From positions 70,231,186 to 70,295,185 of the forward strand of contig NC_092805.1 of the NCBI RefSeq assembly GCF_040954645.1: DNA of 64,000 nucleotides. Reading direction: 5' to 3'. Of this stretch, positions 1 to 10,333 are shown one piece after another. The number at the start of each line of letters is the position of its first letter. Position 1 is the stretch's first letter. A program made the position numbers and the translations under genes. Under the pieces are notes generated by a model. The model ran no database searches and was not told the DNA's origin. It worked only from the letters and a program-made list of their open reading frames with translations. Source of the stretch: Diabrotica undecimpunctata. Its lineage: Eukaryota; Arthropoda; Insecta; Coleoptera; Chrysomelidae.

Positions 1-568
1 TCTTTCCCGACAAAGCCGTAATGCAAGAAGAATACAAAATACTGCAAATGAAAGGACTGAAGAAGAACAAGAAATTGCACGTGAACAGCGCCGCGATAGT
101 ATGGCTCGACTTCGTGCTTCTCAATCACGAGATCAAAGTAAAGCAGCCCGTGAAACAGCTCGGTTGGCAATGCAGAATCGTCGAGCGAACAACAGAAGGC
201 AACAAATAGATAATTTGCGACGCAGAACAAGATATTTAGCTGATTTGAATCGAGCAGCGTTTCGATACGATTGCAGCAATGATTACAGCTTGCATCCTAG
301 CGTTTGCATTGGGCAAATGGACGTTGTTTGCGAGTATTGTGGTGCATTAAAGTTTTCCGGAGAAACGCCTGGATTATGCTGCCTTAATGGTAAAGTGAAA
401 TTGCCAGTGTTGACTCCGCCACATGAGCCATTGTATTCATTGCTTTGTGGCGAAACACAAGAATCACGCCACTTTCTTGCAAATAGTCGAAAATACAATA
501 GTTGTTTCCAAATGACGTCATTTGGGGCAGACATTATCGAAGAAGGAGGATTTAATCCGACATTTAAG

Positions 569-717
569 GTATTTATTTTTGTACTTACATAGAATGTAGT
601 TAAAGAATAACTTACTTTATCTATTGGTATGTATTATATTTGCTAATACTGAACTCTACTCTACCACAGAAAAAGTGTTTATAACCCAGTTAATACTGTC
701 TGGTTTTTATTTTGTAG
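569..717 (+). other. Intron 1 in Helitron transposase
   Basis: Begins AAG|GTATTT and ends TTTTGTAG|ATA; removing 149 bases joins two coding segments in phase 0, and the joined residues fit the Helitron consensus around IQGQIHHRIG. Contains several in-frame stops, so it cannot be coding. Confidence 0.75.
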
Positions 718-1216
718 ATACAAGGACAGATTCACCATCGAATTGGATCATTACTACCTTTCGAAGATACACAGAATAAATTTTTACAAATATATTTCAT
801 GGGCAACATGGAAGAACAACTTGATCGACGCCTAGGGATCAATGCAGGAATGAAGCGAGCAATTATTCAAGACTTGCAGTGTCTGCTTCATGAACATCAT
901 GCGTTGGTCAGGTTGTTTAAGAGTGCTTTAGAGCGCATGCCAAATAATGACTATAAAGTTGTCATCAAAGCAGATAAACGACCATCTGGAACACACGAAC
1001 GCACATTTAATGCTCCAACAGTAGACGAAGTTGCCATCCTGATTGTTGGTGAACAATTGGAAAAACGCGATATTGTGCTTACACGTCGCGATACTGGGAA
1101 ACTGCAACAAATATCTGAAACTCATCGATCATATGACGCATTGCAATACCCACTGATGTTTTGGCAAGGAGAAGATGGATATTATTTTAATATTAAAATG
1201 ATAAATCCATTGAATG

Positions 1217-1298
1217 GTAAAGTATCAGTATCTTAATAATGGTTAATGTCTGTATTATTTGTCTTTGAAATGGTTAATTATCAAATTTTTAATTTCAG
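1217..1298 (+). other. Intron 2 in Helitron transposase
   Basis: GTAAAG donor after AATG, and a TTTAATTTCAG acceptor before GTGAAG; removing 82 bases restores an Asn-Gly-Glu junction in phase 1 that leads into the conserved KKVSSMNYY block. Confidence 0.7.
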
Positions 1299-1559
1299 GT
1301 GAAGAAACTACAAAGAAAGTTAGCTCAATGAATTATTATGCATATCGTTTGATGATTCGTCAAAATGCTGACAACTATTTGCTGCGGTTTCGTCGATTGT
1401 TTCAGCAGTATTGCGTTGACATGTATGTAAAAATAGAAACGGAACGTTTAACATTTATTAGGTTGAACCAAGCCAAACTGCGTTCTGAGGAGTACATCCA
1501 TTTACTTGATGCACTTAGTACTGAAGAAATGCAGCTAATATTGGTCGATTAACTATTCT

Positions 1560-2420
1560 GCCGGCGACGTACATTGGTAGCCCACGTGCATGAATATGCA
1601 CAAGATGCAATGACATATGTTCGTCATTACGGCCGGCCAGATCTCTTTATTACTTTTACCTGTAATTCAAAATGGATAGAAATTACTCAATTGCTGCTTC
1701 CCGGACAAACATCAAATGATAGACACGACATCATAGCACGTATATTCAGGCAAAAAATTCGGTCCCTGATGAACTTTATTGTTAAACAACGCGTCTTTGG
1801 AGATACTCGATGCTGGATGTATTCAATCGAATGGCAAAAGCGAGGCCTGCCGCACGCACACATTCTTATTTGGTTAGTGGAAAGAATTTCGCCTGACCAA
1901 ATAGATGATATCATATGTGCCGAGATTCCTGATCATGAAGTCGATCCAGACCTACATGATGTTGTTACTACTAATATGATTCATGGACCGTGTGGTGCCA
2001 TCAATCCCCAATCACCTTGCATGGTCGATGGTGCTCTAAACGATATCCACGGAAATTAACGGCGGAGACTGTCACTGGCAACGATGGGTATCCGCTGTAT
2101 CGGCGTCGATCACCAGATGACAACGGTCGAACTGTCACAACGAAAGTGAAAAGAATGGATTTCTTTGTCGACAACAGTTGGATTGTTCCATATTTGCCAC
2201 TTATTTCTAAAACGTTCAAGACACATTGCAACGTTAAATACTGCAATTCAGTTAAGTCCATAAAATATATTTGCAAATATGTCACGAAAGGCAGTTTTAT
2301 GGCGGTTTTTGGATTGCAATCCTCAAATACCAACGATAAAATTTCACGCTATCAAGTTGGTCGTTATGTAAACTGTAATGAAGCGATTTGGCGTATATTC
2401 GCATTTCCAATTCACGAACG
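1560..2420 (+). pseudogene. Helitron HUH Rep nuclease domain, frameshifted
   Basis: The Rep nuclease nicks and joins DNA at Helitron ends. The block YVRHYGRPDLFITFTCN (about 1616-1666) and the HUH motif inside GLPHAHILIWL (about 1845-1877) are clear. The tyrosine motif region reads KYICKYVTKG near 2260-2290, giving two tyrosines as in Helitron Rep. A one-base shift near 2030-2040 separates the HUH part from the tyrosine part, and the end of the domain is garbled at about 2400-2430 by a second shift plus a repeated CGTTCCTGGGTA-like stretch. Catalytic residues are thus present but cannot be made on one polypeptide. Confidence 0.88.
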
Positions 2421-2429
2421 TTCCTGGGT

Positions 2430-4308
2430 ACCGATGCGGTTCCTGGGTATCCAGATGTGCGTTCTACTGATGCTCTTGGTCGTATGTATACAGTTCATCC
2501 AAAGAATGATGAATGTTTCTATTTGCGGTTGTTGCTGGTAAATGTGCGTGGGCCAACTTCATTTGAGACACTACGAACTGTTAATGGTGTAATATTCCCA
2601 ACATATCGTGCTGCATGTGAAAAATTGAACTTATTAGAAAACGATACCCATTGGGATACGACAATCGCTGAAGCCATTATCTCTGCATCTCCAAGTCAGA
2701 TACGCACATTATTCGCTATCATAATTTCGACATGTTTTCCATCAAACCCATGTAACCTGTGGCACAAATACAAGGATAGTATGTCAGAAGATATTTTACA
2801 TCAAAGTCGTGTCAGTTCCAGAAATCACGATATTGAGATGAATGAAGAGATACATAATCGTGCTTTACTCTTGATCGAAGATATGTGTTACCTCATGTGC
2901 GGTAATTTATTAATCAGGTTAGGAATGCCAGCGCCAAATCGTGAAATGAATGACGCATTTAATCGAGAATTGGAACGGGAACGTGAATATGATCACCAGG
3001 AATTAGATTTAGTAGTTCAAAGGAATGTACCTTTGTTGAATTACCAACAAAAGGAAGTTTATGATACTTTAATGAAGGCAATCGCTGATGAAAATGGTGG
3101 TTTAGGCTTCTTCTGGAATAGCAGCCACATTGTTAGAAGGATGCCGTAAGGCTCATTCAGCATTCAAATTACCGTTAAATCTTCAAACTATTGAAGAACC
3201 GACGTGTAATATTGCAAAACACTCAGCAATGGCCAAAGTTTTAGCGGCATCGAAAATCATCATCTGGGACGAATGCACAATGGCGCATAAACGTGCATTA
3301 GAAGCACTTAACCGAACATTAAAAGATTTACGCAATGACTCGAGATGTTTTGGAGGAGCAATGATTTTACTGTCTGGCGATTTCCGCCAAATACTGCCAG
3401 TAATTCCAAGATCTACGGCTGCCGATGAAATAAACGCTTGCCTCAAATCGTCAAATCTATGGCGCTATGTGAAGAAACTGCAGCTGACAACAAACATGAG
3501 AGTTGCATTGCTTAATGATACATCTGCTGAAGATTTCTCGGAGCAATTGCTGACTATCGGTAATGGTCAAGTACCTGTCGATGAATCGAGCGGATTATTA
3601 TCATTTCCAAATAATTTCTGTAATTTTGTCTCATCAAAAGACGAACTTATCAACAATGTATTTCCAAATATTATTTCTAACTACAAAAATAATGAATGGT
3701 TGAGTGAGCGAGCAATTTTAGCGGCTAAGAATAAAGATGTAGATGACCTGAACTACATAATTCAAAATAAGATCATTGGAACAATGCATTCATTCAAATC
3801 TATTGACTGCGTCACAAATGAAGATGAAGCGACCAACTATCCAATGGAATTTTTAAACTCTTTGGACGTGCCTGGCTTACCACCGCACAATTTACGCCTA
3901 AAGGTTGGCTCCATAGTAATCATGCTTCGAAACATAAACCAACCAAAACTGTGCAACGGTGCGCGTTTGGTGGTTAGTAAATTGATGAACAATGTAATTT
4001 ACGCTACGATAATGATAGGAAAATTCAAAGGTGAGGAAGTTCTCATTCCGAGGATCCCGATGATCCCAACCGATATGCCGTTTGAATTTAAAAGACTTCA
4101 ATTTCCGATACGTCTTGCATTTGCCATGACCATCAACAAATCACAAGGCCAATCCTTAAAAGTTTGTGGTTTAAATCTAGAACATTCATGTTTTTCCCAT
4201 GGTCAATTATACGTGGCATGTTCACTGGTCGGAAGACCATCTGCGTTGTTTGTTTTTGCCCCTGATAATAAAACAAAAAATGTCGTGTATCACAAGGTAC
4301 TTAAGTGA
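2430..4308 (+). pseudogene. Helitron Pif1-like helicase lacking motif I (Walker A)
   Basis: SF1B helicase of the Pif1 type, which unwinds DNA during rolling-circle transposition. From 2490 the frame shows VNVRGPTSFETLRTVNG and the linker to the helicase. Walker B reads IIIWDECT (about 3254-3277), motif III LLSGDFRQILPVIPR (about 3367-3411), the Q/R motif LTTNMRV (about 3483-3503), and the C-terminal block INKSQGQSL with YVACSLVGRPSALFVFAP (about 4130-4265). Between GGLGFF (to about 3113) and SGIAATLLEG (from about 3113) roughly fifty expected residues, including the GxxGxGKT P-loop, are gone and the frame shifts. The stop at 4306-4308 is the natural-looking end. Not functional as a helicase. 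Confidence 0.92.
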
Positions 4309-4426
4309 AGAGCAACCTATGTACTAAAATACAGAAATAATAATGAATGATTAATGTAGTTATTTAATTTTTTTTTGTATTTTTTCCAATAAAAAAAAAC
4401 ATAATCTGCTTATTTATTGCCATTAA

Positions 4427-4456
4427 GGCGGAACAAAGTTCGCCGGGTCAGCTAGT
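4427..4456 (+). other. Helitron 3' terminus
   Basis: GGCGGAAC AAA GTTCGCC forms a stem with one bulged G, followed by GGGTCAG and CTAG, with T as the first flanking base. This is the standard Helitron end and marks the element boundary at 4455/4456. Confidence 0.92.
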
Positions 4457-5097
4457 TTGTAATATTTCCTTGTCTTCTAAACAATTTAATTGCGTGGGAG
4501 CGACTTTCGGCTATATCGGAACATTTTTCGTCCCACCAATAGGGCCTTGGGACAGAAGGAATGAAAGGTTTTTTAACGGGCATGGATGCAGATACTGTTA
4601 AAGATATAACTTCAAATAATTTTTTTGTTATTCGACAGTTATCTGAATGATTTAGAGATAAATTTGTACTGATTTCATTTTCAATAAATGCTTGAAAGTC
4701 TGACCAATCGGCAATTCCACGGATTGTCGGATTGATTTCGAAAGATATGGGAGCAATTTGGAGCTGAATTTGAATAGGGTAGTGATCAGAATCTAAAGTG
4801 TCTTGATAAATGGACCAGTTTACCAAATCTGCCAAGAAAGGGAAAAATTTTGGATTATTACACTTTCTTGATAATTAATTTTTTGTAAGATAAATATACC
4901 AAGTCCGCCATATCCGTCATTACGGCATCTTTTAACGAAATTATATCCCTTTATATGTAGTATTAAATTTACTATTAGACTTAAACCAAGTTTCCGAAAG
5001 TATGATAATATCAACATTATTTTTATTAGATGTTATTGATCTACTATTCCACTGCAAAATTACTAATTGGTTTTTAATTGTTTGTTTATTATCCATT
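4456..5097 (-). pseudogene. Jockey-like ORF2, endonuclease N-terminal part, truncated by the Helitron
   Basis: Starts ATG at 5097 with MDNKQTIKNQLVILQWNSRS, followed by IIILSETWF, the Glu-containing motif of APE-type endonucleases. A shift near 4985-4970 moves the frame to IKGYNFVKRCRNDGYGGLGIF. The histidine motif SDHYPIQIQL lies near 4785-4755 and the post-endonuclease PYWWDEKC near 4545-4520. The frame runs into the Helitron boundary after FRRQGN. Reverse transcriptase is absent from this side of the junction. Confidence 0.83.
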
Positions 5098-5170
5098 TTT
5101 AAAGTTTAATCAGTAAAATAAGTTTTCACTTGAATCTGATTTACTATATGTTTCCATGTCATCATTTGGA

Positions 5171-6451
5171 TCACTTGGAACAAAAATTACTTTCTACAGA
5201 GTCCCTGATATTACATTCCATGAGAGTATTTGGTGCAAATTGAAAATTTTTTTGAAATTTATTTATGAAGGAGGTAATTAACATTATAGTTTTCTTTTTA
5301 TAGTCCATATATTCTTCTCTGGAGGGATTAGGTATAATGGGTTTAGGTTTTTGACTAGGTTTATAAGATTTTTTTACACGCATCATATCAGGTGTAGGAG
5401 AGGTTGGGTGTGTTCGTTAAATTGTTTTTATAGTATTGGCTTTAGAAGCTGGTTTTGGTTTTTTAAAAGTAATATTAGACGATGGACTGTCGCCAGAAGT
5501 CTTCGGTAAGGTTGGAAAATTGTTATCGTTGTTTAAAATAGAGAATCGGTTATTCATAGCCACTTTCGCATATGTTGCATTATTATATATATTTTCGGCT
5601 TCTTTAAAAGAAATGTTTTCAACTGACCTAATTTGTTTTATCCCCTTTTGCTCTGCATATACAGGACAAATACGTGAAATTGAGGGGTGGTCGTTATTAT
5701 TACAATAAATACACAAATTATTTTCTTTACAATCCTCTTTTGTATGACTTGTATCTGTACACTTTTGACATCTCTCATTTTTTGATTTACATTGTCTAGC
5801 TGAGTGGCCATATCTCAGACATTTGAAACACTGTGCAACGGGTTGTATGTAAGGTTCAACATGAAAATTGCATAAATTTATTTGTACACATTTTGAAATT
5901 TCATTTCCTAAAAATTCTACTATAATCATTTGTCTGTTTACCAGAACTACGTTTCCATCAGAGTCTATAATTTTCCTTTTCATACGATAGACACTTGATA
6001 GGTACCTGTTTGTTTGATTTGATAGCCGTTAATAAAATTCTTCAGAAAAGAAAGTATCTACCATCCTGACAACTCCTTTTTGGTGAGTATAGAATTTTGG
6101 TATAAATGCTATTAAATCGTTTTTTAATATTACATCGTGGTTAAGTAAGCTATTAGCTATGTCTAAGGTATTAAAAATAACCTTTACCCTATTAACTCCT
6201 ACCGGTTTTATATCTAATACATCTTTTTTTAAAGTTTAATCTTTAAGAAGAAAGTGCCGTATTTTAATTGGAAAAAGTCGCCCTAAATTTTTATTTTTGT
6301 GTTCACCAAACACATAAAATGGTCCATTATCATCTGGTCTATAACTGTTATTAAAATTTTTTAGTTGAACATACCTGCTATTATCACTATCACTTTTATT
6401 AAACGTGTTTTTTTCATCGGGCGACTTATCGCCGCCCGTTTTTTCTGACAT
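5171..6451 (-). pseudogene. Jockey-like ORF1 (gag, three CCHC zinc knuckles)
   Basis: Nucleic-acid-binding ORF1 protein of a non-LTR element. The start codon at 6449-6451 opens MSEKTGGDKSPDEK, a charged N terminus. A shift and stop near 6230-6240 break the frame; it resumes through KDVLDIKPVGVNRVKVIF. Three knuckles follow between about 5850 and 5650: CFKCLRYGHSARQC, CQKCTDTSHTKEDC and CIYCNNNDHPSISRIC. A TAA at 5417-5419 interrupts the same frame, which then continues to 5171 (KKSYKPSQKPKP, and a C-terminal helical stretch). A single C-to-T change (CAA to TAA) would explain that stop. ORF2 starts about 75 bases further on. Confidence 0.85.
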
Positions 6452-6508
6452 CACTTGCGCCTTAAAAAACTCAACTATGCTCTCCGTAAACACAAATATC
6501 AAAACCAA

Positions 6509-6789
6509 CAGCTAATTATACTTACATTTTACAAAAGTTAAATCACCAGCTAATTCACAAAACTCAAATACGTCCACCCATTTTGACTAACGAATTCGGA
6601 GCATTTATTGCGTACTTTAAAAATACATTTAATACTATAAAGTACCTTTGACCTATGTTTTTTTAGTTATTAAAAATTATTTGACAAATTTACCAATAAC
6701 CGACCACTTTTTCCAGTTTTCGACCACTTATGCATCAATATTCGATCACGTGAAAAGTGAATTTTATTTTTTAAACATTATTATATCAT
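6509..6789. other. Interval between two non-LTR elements
   Basis: AT-rich sequence, probably 5' UTR of the minus-strand Jockey-like element followed by old flank. An open frame runs from 6648 into the next ORF1, but its first ~48 codons look like random flank and not ORF1. No regulatory site recognised. Confidence 0.4.
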
Positions 6790-6794
6790 TAAGG

Positions 6795-7283
6795 AAAATA
6801 GCTAATATTAATCCTACAATACAATCCGAACATCAGGAAGAGATAATCGAAGAAGCCATGGACCGTATTAATCGATCGCACAATATCATTTTGTATAACG
6901 TCCCAGAAACTAATTCTGCTATGGAAGATAATAATAAAGTAAATGATATTCTAACTACAATACAAGGTGGTAATGCAAATCCGATTTCTGCAAGACATGT
7001 ACACAGAATTGGTAAACGATCTAATAAGGCCCGTCTAATGAAAGTGACCTTTTCAACACCCGCGCAGGCCAAGTCTATTTTGCGTATCAAGAATAAATTA
7101 GCCACATCTACTTTCTCTGCTATTTCAATTTCTGATGATAAAACACCTCGACAGAGACAAGACCTAAATGAACTCCGGACAGAACTGAAACGTCGAACAG
7201 ACAATGGAGAACAAAATCTGATCATTAAGTATGTAAGGGGTAGACCTACCATAGTCAGTAAAACTGAGAGCTCTTTAAACTAA
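6795..7283 (+). CDS. ORF1 protein of CR1/Jockey-type element, partial at N terminus
   Basis: RNA-binding ORF1 of the type with a coiled-coil lead and an RRM-like core. Recognisable pieces are RSHNIILYNVPET (about 6875), HVHRIGKRSNKARLMKV (about 7000-7050) and SDDKTPRQRQDLNELR (about 7132-7180), ending with a charged NLIIKYVRGRPTIV. This order is usual for ORF1 of insect CR1/Jockey relatives. The frame is uninterrupted to TAA at 7281-7283. No zinc knuckle is present. The true start is uncertain because the 5' end appears truncated. Confidence 0.75.
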   Translation, partial: KIANINPTIQSEHQEEIIEEAMDRINRSHNIILYNVPETNSAMEDNNKVNDILTTIQGGNANPISARHVHRIGKRSNKARLMKVTFSTPAQAKSILRIKNKLATSTFSAISISDDKTPRQRQDLNELRTELKRRTDNGEQNLIIKYVRGRPTIVSKTESSLN

Positions 7284-10144
7284 ATGTGTCCAGCAATTCC
7301 AGATCAAGTAAATCCCAACACGTTGAAATTACATGTTATTACCAAAATGTACGCGGCCTTAATAGCAAAATTTCATTGTTTAATGCCAACGTTAGTGATT
7401 GTGAATTCGACATCATAGCATTAAGTGAAACGTGGTTACGCAGTGATGTTTCGAGTATGGAACTCTTTCCGAATAATTATGTCGTATACAGAAAAGACCG
7501 AAAATTCCATGAGGTGGACAAGGTGAAAGGTGGAGGTGTAGTGCTTGCGTTAAAAGATTTCATAACATCTGAAATATTGGACATTACGGCTCTCGACGCA
7601 CAATTTCCACTTATTGATCTTATTATTGTCAAGTGCCGGATTGGTTACAAATATTTTTATATAGTTGTTGTTTATTTACCTGATAAGTTAAGTTTGGTAG
7701 ACTTTGAATATTTTCTCGATTGCTTAGGGCAATTTGATTACTTAAATAATGACTGCATAGTACTAGGCGATTTCAATGTTTCAAGGTTTATAGATAATGA
7801 TATGTCTGATTTCAAAACTTCTGTAGTTTTAAGTTTTGCGGGCTCTACTGGCCTTAGACAATTTAACAATGTTGTTAATCACTTGGGTAGACTTCTAGAT
7901 TTGGTCTTATCGCATTACAGTTGTGAAGTGAAGCATGATGACTCACCTTTGGTCTATGAAGACTCTCATCATCCAGCTCTTCTAATAACGTTTACGGATA
8001 TATTTGTAAAAGAGCCTAAATTTAGGTATGGTTTGGAGCAATTAACTTACAACTTTAAAAAAGCCAATTTTCCTGCTTTATATCGAGAACTGTATGAAAC
8101 GGATTGGAACTCTCTGGATACTTCTAATGACGTTAATGAAACTTTAAATACCTTTTACGATAAGATTTTTTCTGTGTTCAATAAGTATATTCCAGTTTAC
8201 AAAAACTTTAGCCATAAATACCCACCCTGGTTCGATGCTGATATCATTCACAACATCAAATTAAAAGTAAAGTTTAGAAAAAAGTTTAAACGATTCAAAA
8301 ATCAGTGTGATTTGCTTGAGTTTCAACGGTTAAGACACCTTGTCAAATCAAAAATCAGTTTGGCCTACAATGTATATGTCGAGAATATACAAATTGCCTT
8401 ATCCATCAACCCCAAGAAGTTTTGGTCGTACGTAAATTCAAAAAATAAAAGTTCAAGAATTCCTGGTGTGATGAAATATAATGACATTACTACCTCCGAC
8501 CCACAAAATATTGTGAATATGTTTGCAGAATTTTTCAAGAGTGTTTTTCTGTCATCAGATATTAATATCAAGGCTAACTCTTCCTCAATCAACGCAGATT
8601 ACTTAAATTTTTATCCTATTTTAGAGTCTGAGATAATTTTAGCTAGTAAGAAATTGAAAGACAAAATGACGTGTGGACCTGATAATATTCCATCCTTTTT
8701 GGTTAAGGATTGCATAGGTGCCTTAACTGTGCCACTATTAAAAATTTTTAATTTATGTCTTCTTAACAAGGAATATCCGAGTCTCTGGAAGGAGTCAAAA
8801 GTGTGCCCAATATTCAAAACTGGTGAAAAGGGTCAGGTAGAAAACTACAGACCAATTTCCATTATTTGCAATCTATCGAAAGTCTTTGAAATAGTTTTGT
8901 ATAATCGTATTTACTCACGCACTCGTAATCAGCTGTCTCAATATCAACATGGTTTTGTCTCCAACCGGTCCACTGTGACAAACTTATTAATGGTCACACA
9001 ATATATCTCAGCGGCCCTAGATAATAGAAGTCAAGTTGACGTCATATATACTGACTTTACGAAGGCGTTCGACAGAATTCACCACGGCGTATTACTTTCT
9101 AAATTGTGTCTCTTTGGTCTCTCTGAGGATGCCGTGACTTTTATGATGTCTTACTTGTCAAATAGAACGCAGTTTGTTGCTTATAATGGTTACAAATCGG
9201 AAAAGTACCTAGCTTCTTCAGGGGTTCCACAAGGTTCTAATCTAGGTCCATTATTGTTCTTGTTATTTATTAACGATCTGTGTGAATTAATTTCTGCACC
9301 ATGTTTATGTTATGCCGATGATTTAAATATTTATTCATTGATAAGTGACCTTAATGATTGTCATTTTTTGCAGAGTGAACTGAATCGTGTACATGAATGG
9401 TGTAATGCAAATCATTTGAATCTTAATGCCAATAAGTGCAAAGTAGTTAGTTACTCTAGGAAACAGTCTAATTTATACCATCCTTATATTATCAATGGCA
9501 ATGAACTTGAACGTTTAAATAAAATTAAAGACCTTGGAGTTACATTTGATTATAAACTCACCTTTGTTGAACATGTAAATTTAAAGGTTAAAGAAGCACT
9601 TAAATCCTATGGATTCATAATTAGAAATAGTCGAAATCTCACTAATATTAAGGCAATTAAATTACTTTATTACACTTTTGTACGATGTAAACTGGAATAT
9701 GCCTTTGTCATTTGGTCACCTTTTTATGATGTACATATCCAACTTATAGAGCAGGTGCAGCGTAAATTTTTAAAATTTTTGTCTTTCAAAATTAACGGCA
9801 TATATCCCAAGAGGGGCATCAGCAATAGTGAGTTGTGTAGCGATTTGGACGTAGTATCATTAGAATCTAGACGAATTAATGCCTCCCTAATATTCCTGTA
9901 CAAGCTACTACATAATCTCATTGACTGCCCTGATATTCTTCGACAAATAAATTTTAACGTTCCATCTTATCCAGTGAGAAATTCGATTACGTTCAGAAAT
10001 ACACAAGCTAGAACTAATCTTATGTTAAATTCTCCTCTATTTCTCATGTGCAACTATTATAATTCCTTAAGTGCTTACTGCAATATATTTCACTGCAGTT
10101 TAAAGCAGCTTACTAGGATGGCTGAGATCTACCTAGGTGATTGA
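7268..10144 (+). CDS. ORF2 of CR1/Jockey-type element: endonuclease and reverse transcriptase
   Basis: Open for about 950 codons with no stop. It copies element RNA into DNA at a nick made by its own endonuclease. Endonuclease motifs: CYYQNVRGLNSK near residue 14, IIALSETWL near 43, VLGDFNVSRF near 156, and SHHPALLITF near 228. Reverse transcriptase: NYRPISIICNLSK near 520, YTDFTKAFDRIHH near 588 (catalytic Asp), SGVPQGSNLGPLLF near 645, CYADDLNIY near 674. The frame opens after a TGA at 7265-7267 and has no ATG before the endonuclease; ORF1 ends TAAATG at 7281-7286 but that ATG is out of frame. ORF2 may depend on reinitiation at a non-AUG codon, or the start was lost. Confidence 0.9.
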   Translation, partial: ELFKLNVSSNSRSSKSQHVEITCYYQNVRGLNSKISLFNANVSDCEFDIIALSETWLRSDVSSMELFPNNYVVYRKDRKFHEVDKVKGGGVVLALKDFITSEILDITALDAQFPLIDLIIVKCRIGYKYFYIVVVYLPDKLSLVDFEYFLDCLGQFDYLNNDCIVLGDFNVSRFIDNDMSDFKTSVVLSFAGSTGLRQFNNVVNHLGRLLDLVLSHYSCEVKHDDSPLVYEDSHHPALLITFTDIFVKEPKFRYGLEQLTYNFKKANFPALYRELYETDWNSLDTSNDVNETLNTFYDKIFSVFNKYIPVYKNFSHKYPPWFDADIIHNIKLKVKFRKKFKRFKNQCDLLEFQRLRHLVKSKISLAYNVYVENIQIALSINPKKFWSYVNSKNKSSRIPGVMKYNDITTSDPQNIVNMFAEFFKSVFLSSDINIKANSSSINADYLNFYPILESEIILASKKLKDKMTCGPDNIPSFLVKDCIGALTVPLLKIFNLCLLNKEYPSLWKESKVCPIFKTGEKGQVENYRPISIICNLSKVFEIVLYNRIYSRTRNQLSQYQHGFVSNRSTVTNLLMVTQYISAALDNRSQVDVIYTDFTKAFDRIHHGVLLSKLCLFGLSEDAVTFMMSYLSNRTQFVAYNGYKSEKYLASSGVPQGSNLGPLLFLLFINDLCELISAPCLCYADDLNIYSLISDLNDCHFLQSELNRVHEWCNANHLNLNANKCKVVSYSRKQSNLYHPYIINGNELERLNKIKDLGVTFDYKLTFVEHVNLKVKEALKSYGFIIRNSRNLTNIKAIKLLYYTFVRCKLEYAFVIWSPFYDVHIQLIEQVQRKFLKFLSFKINGIYPKRGISNSELCSDLDVVSLESRRINASLIFLYKLLHNLIDCPDILRQINFNVPSYPVRNSITFRNTQARTNLMLNSPLFLMCNYYNSLSAYCNIFHCSLKQLTRMAEIYLGD

Positions 10145-10276
10145 GTAGTTTCTTTATGTTAAGGTAAAATACTCGAAAAATGTGTTATTTAGTTAGTACT
10201 TATGAATTATTAATATATCATTTAATTTTAGTATTGTATTTTGTCCTATAAATGGATTCTGTTGGACAATAAACGC

Positions 10277-10309
<33 letters not shown>
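10277..10309 (+). repeat. (ATT)n 3' tail of the CR1/Jockey-type element
   Basis: About eleven ATT units directly after GGACAATAAACGCT, the usual microsatellite tail of this kind of non-LTR element. Confidence 0.85.
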
Positions 10310-10310
<1 letters not shown>

Positions 10311-10333
10311 TTAGAGTAAAAATTTATAAAATA

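Larger units (their letters stand above)
2..1552 (+). pseudogene. Helitron Rep/helicase, N-terminal part with two introns
   Basis: The frame is already open at base 2 and rich in Arg/Gln/Glu, followed by a cysteine cluster (CEYCGALKF, then a CC pair) typical of the region before the Rep domain. Two short introns interrupt it: 569-717 (phase 0; GT at 569, TTTTGTAG at the end) and 1217-1298 (phase 1; GTAAAG to TTTCAG). Removing them gives one frame that matches the Helitron order through the MNYYAYRLMIR block near 1329-1361. A frameshift around 1540-1552 gives a stop at 1550-1552; the family-like frame carries on just after it. I see no other gene here. The Helitron family match is from recognised motifs, not from a search. 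Confidence 0.85.
1..4455 (+). mobile_element. Helitron, 3' portion, decayed
   Basis: Rolling-circle DNA transposon. The plus strand carries a Rep/helicase reading frame in the canonical order (N-terminal region, HUH Rep nuclease, helicase) and ends in a Helitron 3' terminus: an imperfect hairpin at 4427-4444 followed by CTAG at 4452-4455 and a T, as expected for insertion between A and T. The coding frame is open from base 2, so the 5' end lies outside the window. Several frameshifts, an internal deletion of about the Walker A region and other lesions make it non-autonomous. Its right boundary cuts a minus-strand Jockey-like reading frame, so it inserted into that older element. Confidence 0.93.
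4456..6508 (-). mobile_element. Jockey-like non-LTR retrotransposon, 5' part
   Basis: Minus-strand element with a gag-type ORF1 (three CCHC knuckles) followed by an ORF2 that starts with an apurinic-type endonuclease. It is cut off inside ORF2 exactly where the Helitron ends at 4455, so the reverse transcriptase half must lie beyond the left edge or is lost. Frameshifts and stops are present in both ORFs. The 5' end is not sharply visible; coding begins at 6451. Confidence 0.85.
6790..10309 (+). mobile_element. CR1/Jockey-superfamily non-LTR retrotransposon, 5'-truncated, (ATT)n tail
   Basis: Plus-strand element with ORF1, a long intact ORF2 (endonuclease plus reverse transcriptase, no RNase H seen) and a 3' UTR ending in a run of ATT at 10277-10309. 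The left end is taken as about 6790, where ORF1-like protein begins; a cleaner 5' UTR is not seen, so the copy looks 5'-truncated. The reading frames are the least damaged in the window. Clade assignment (CR1/Jockey group) rests on motif style only. Confidence 0.85.

Noticed and set aside
6648..6790. First 48 codons of the 6648-7283 frame as ORF1 N terminus
   Set aside because: Composition is hydrophobic and unlike ORF1 of this type; more likely flank fused by chance to a 5'-truncated element.
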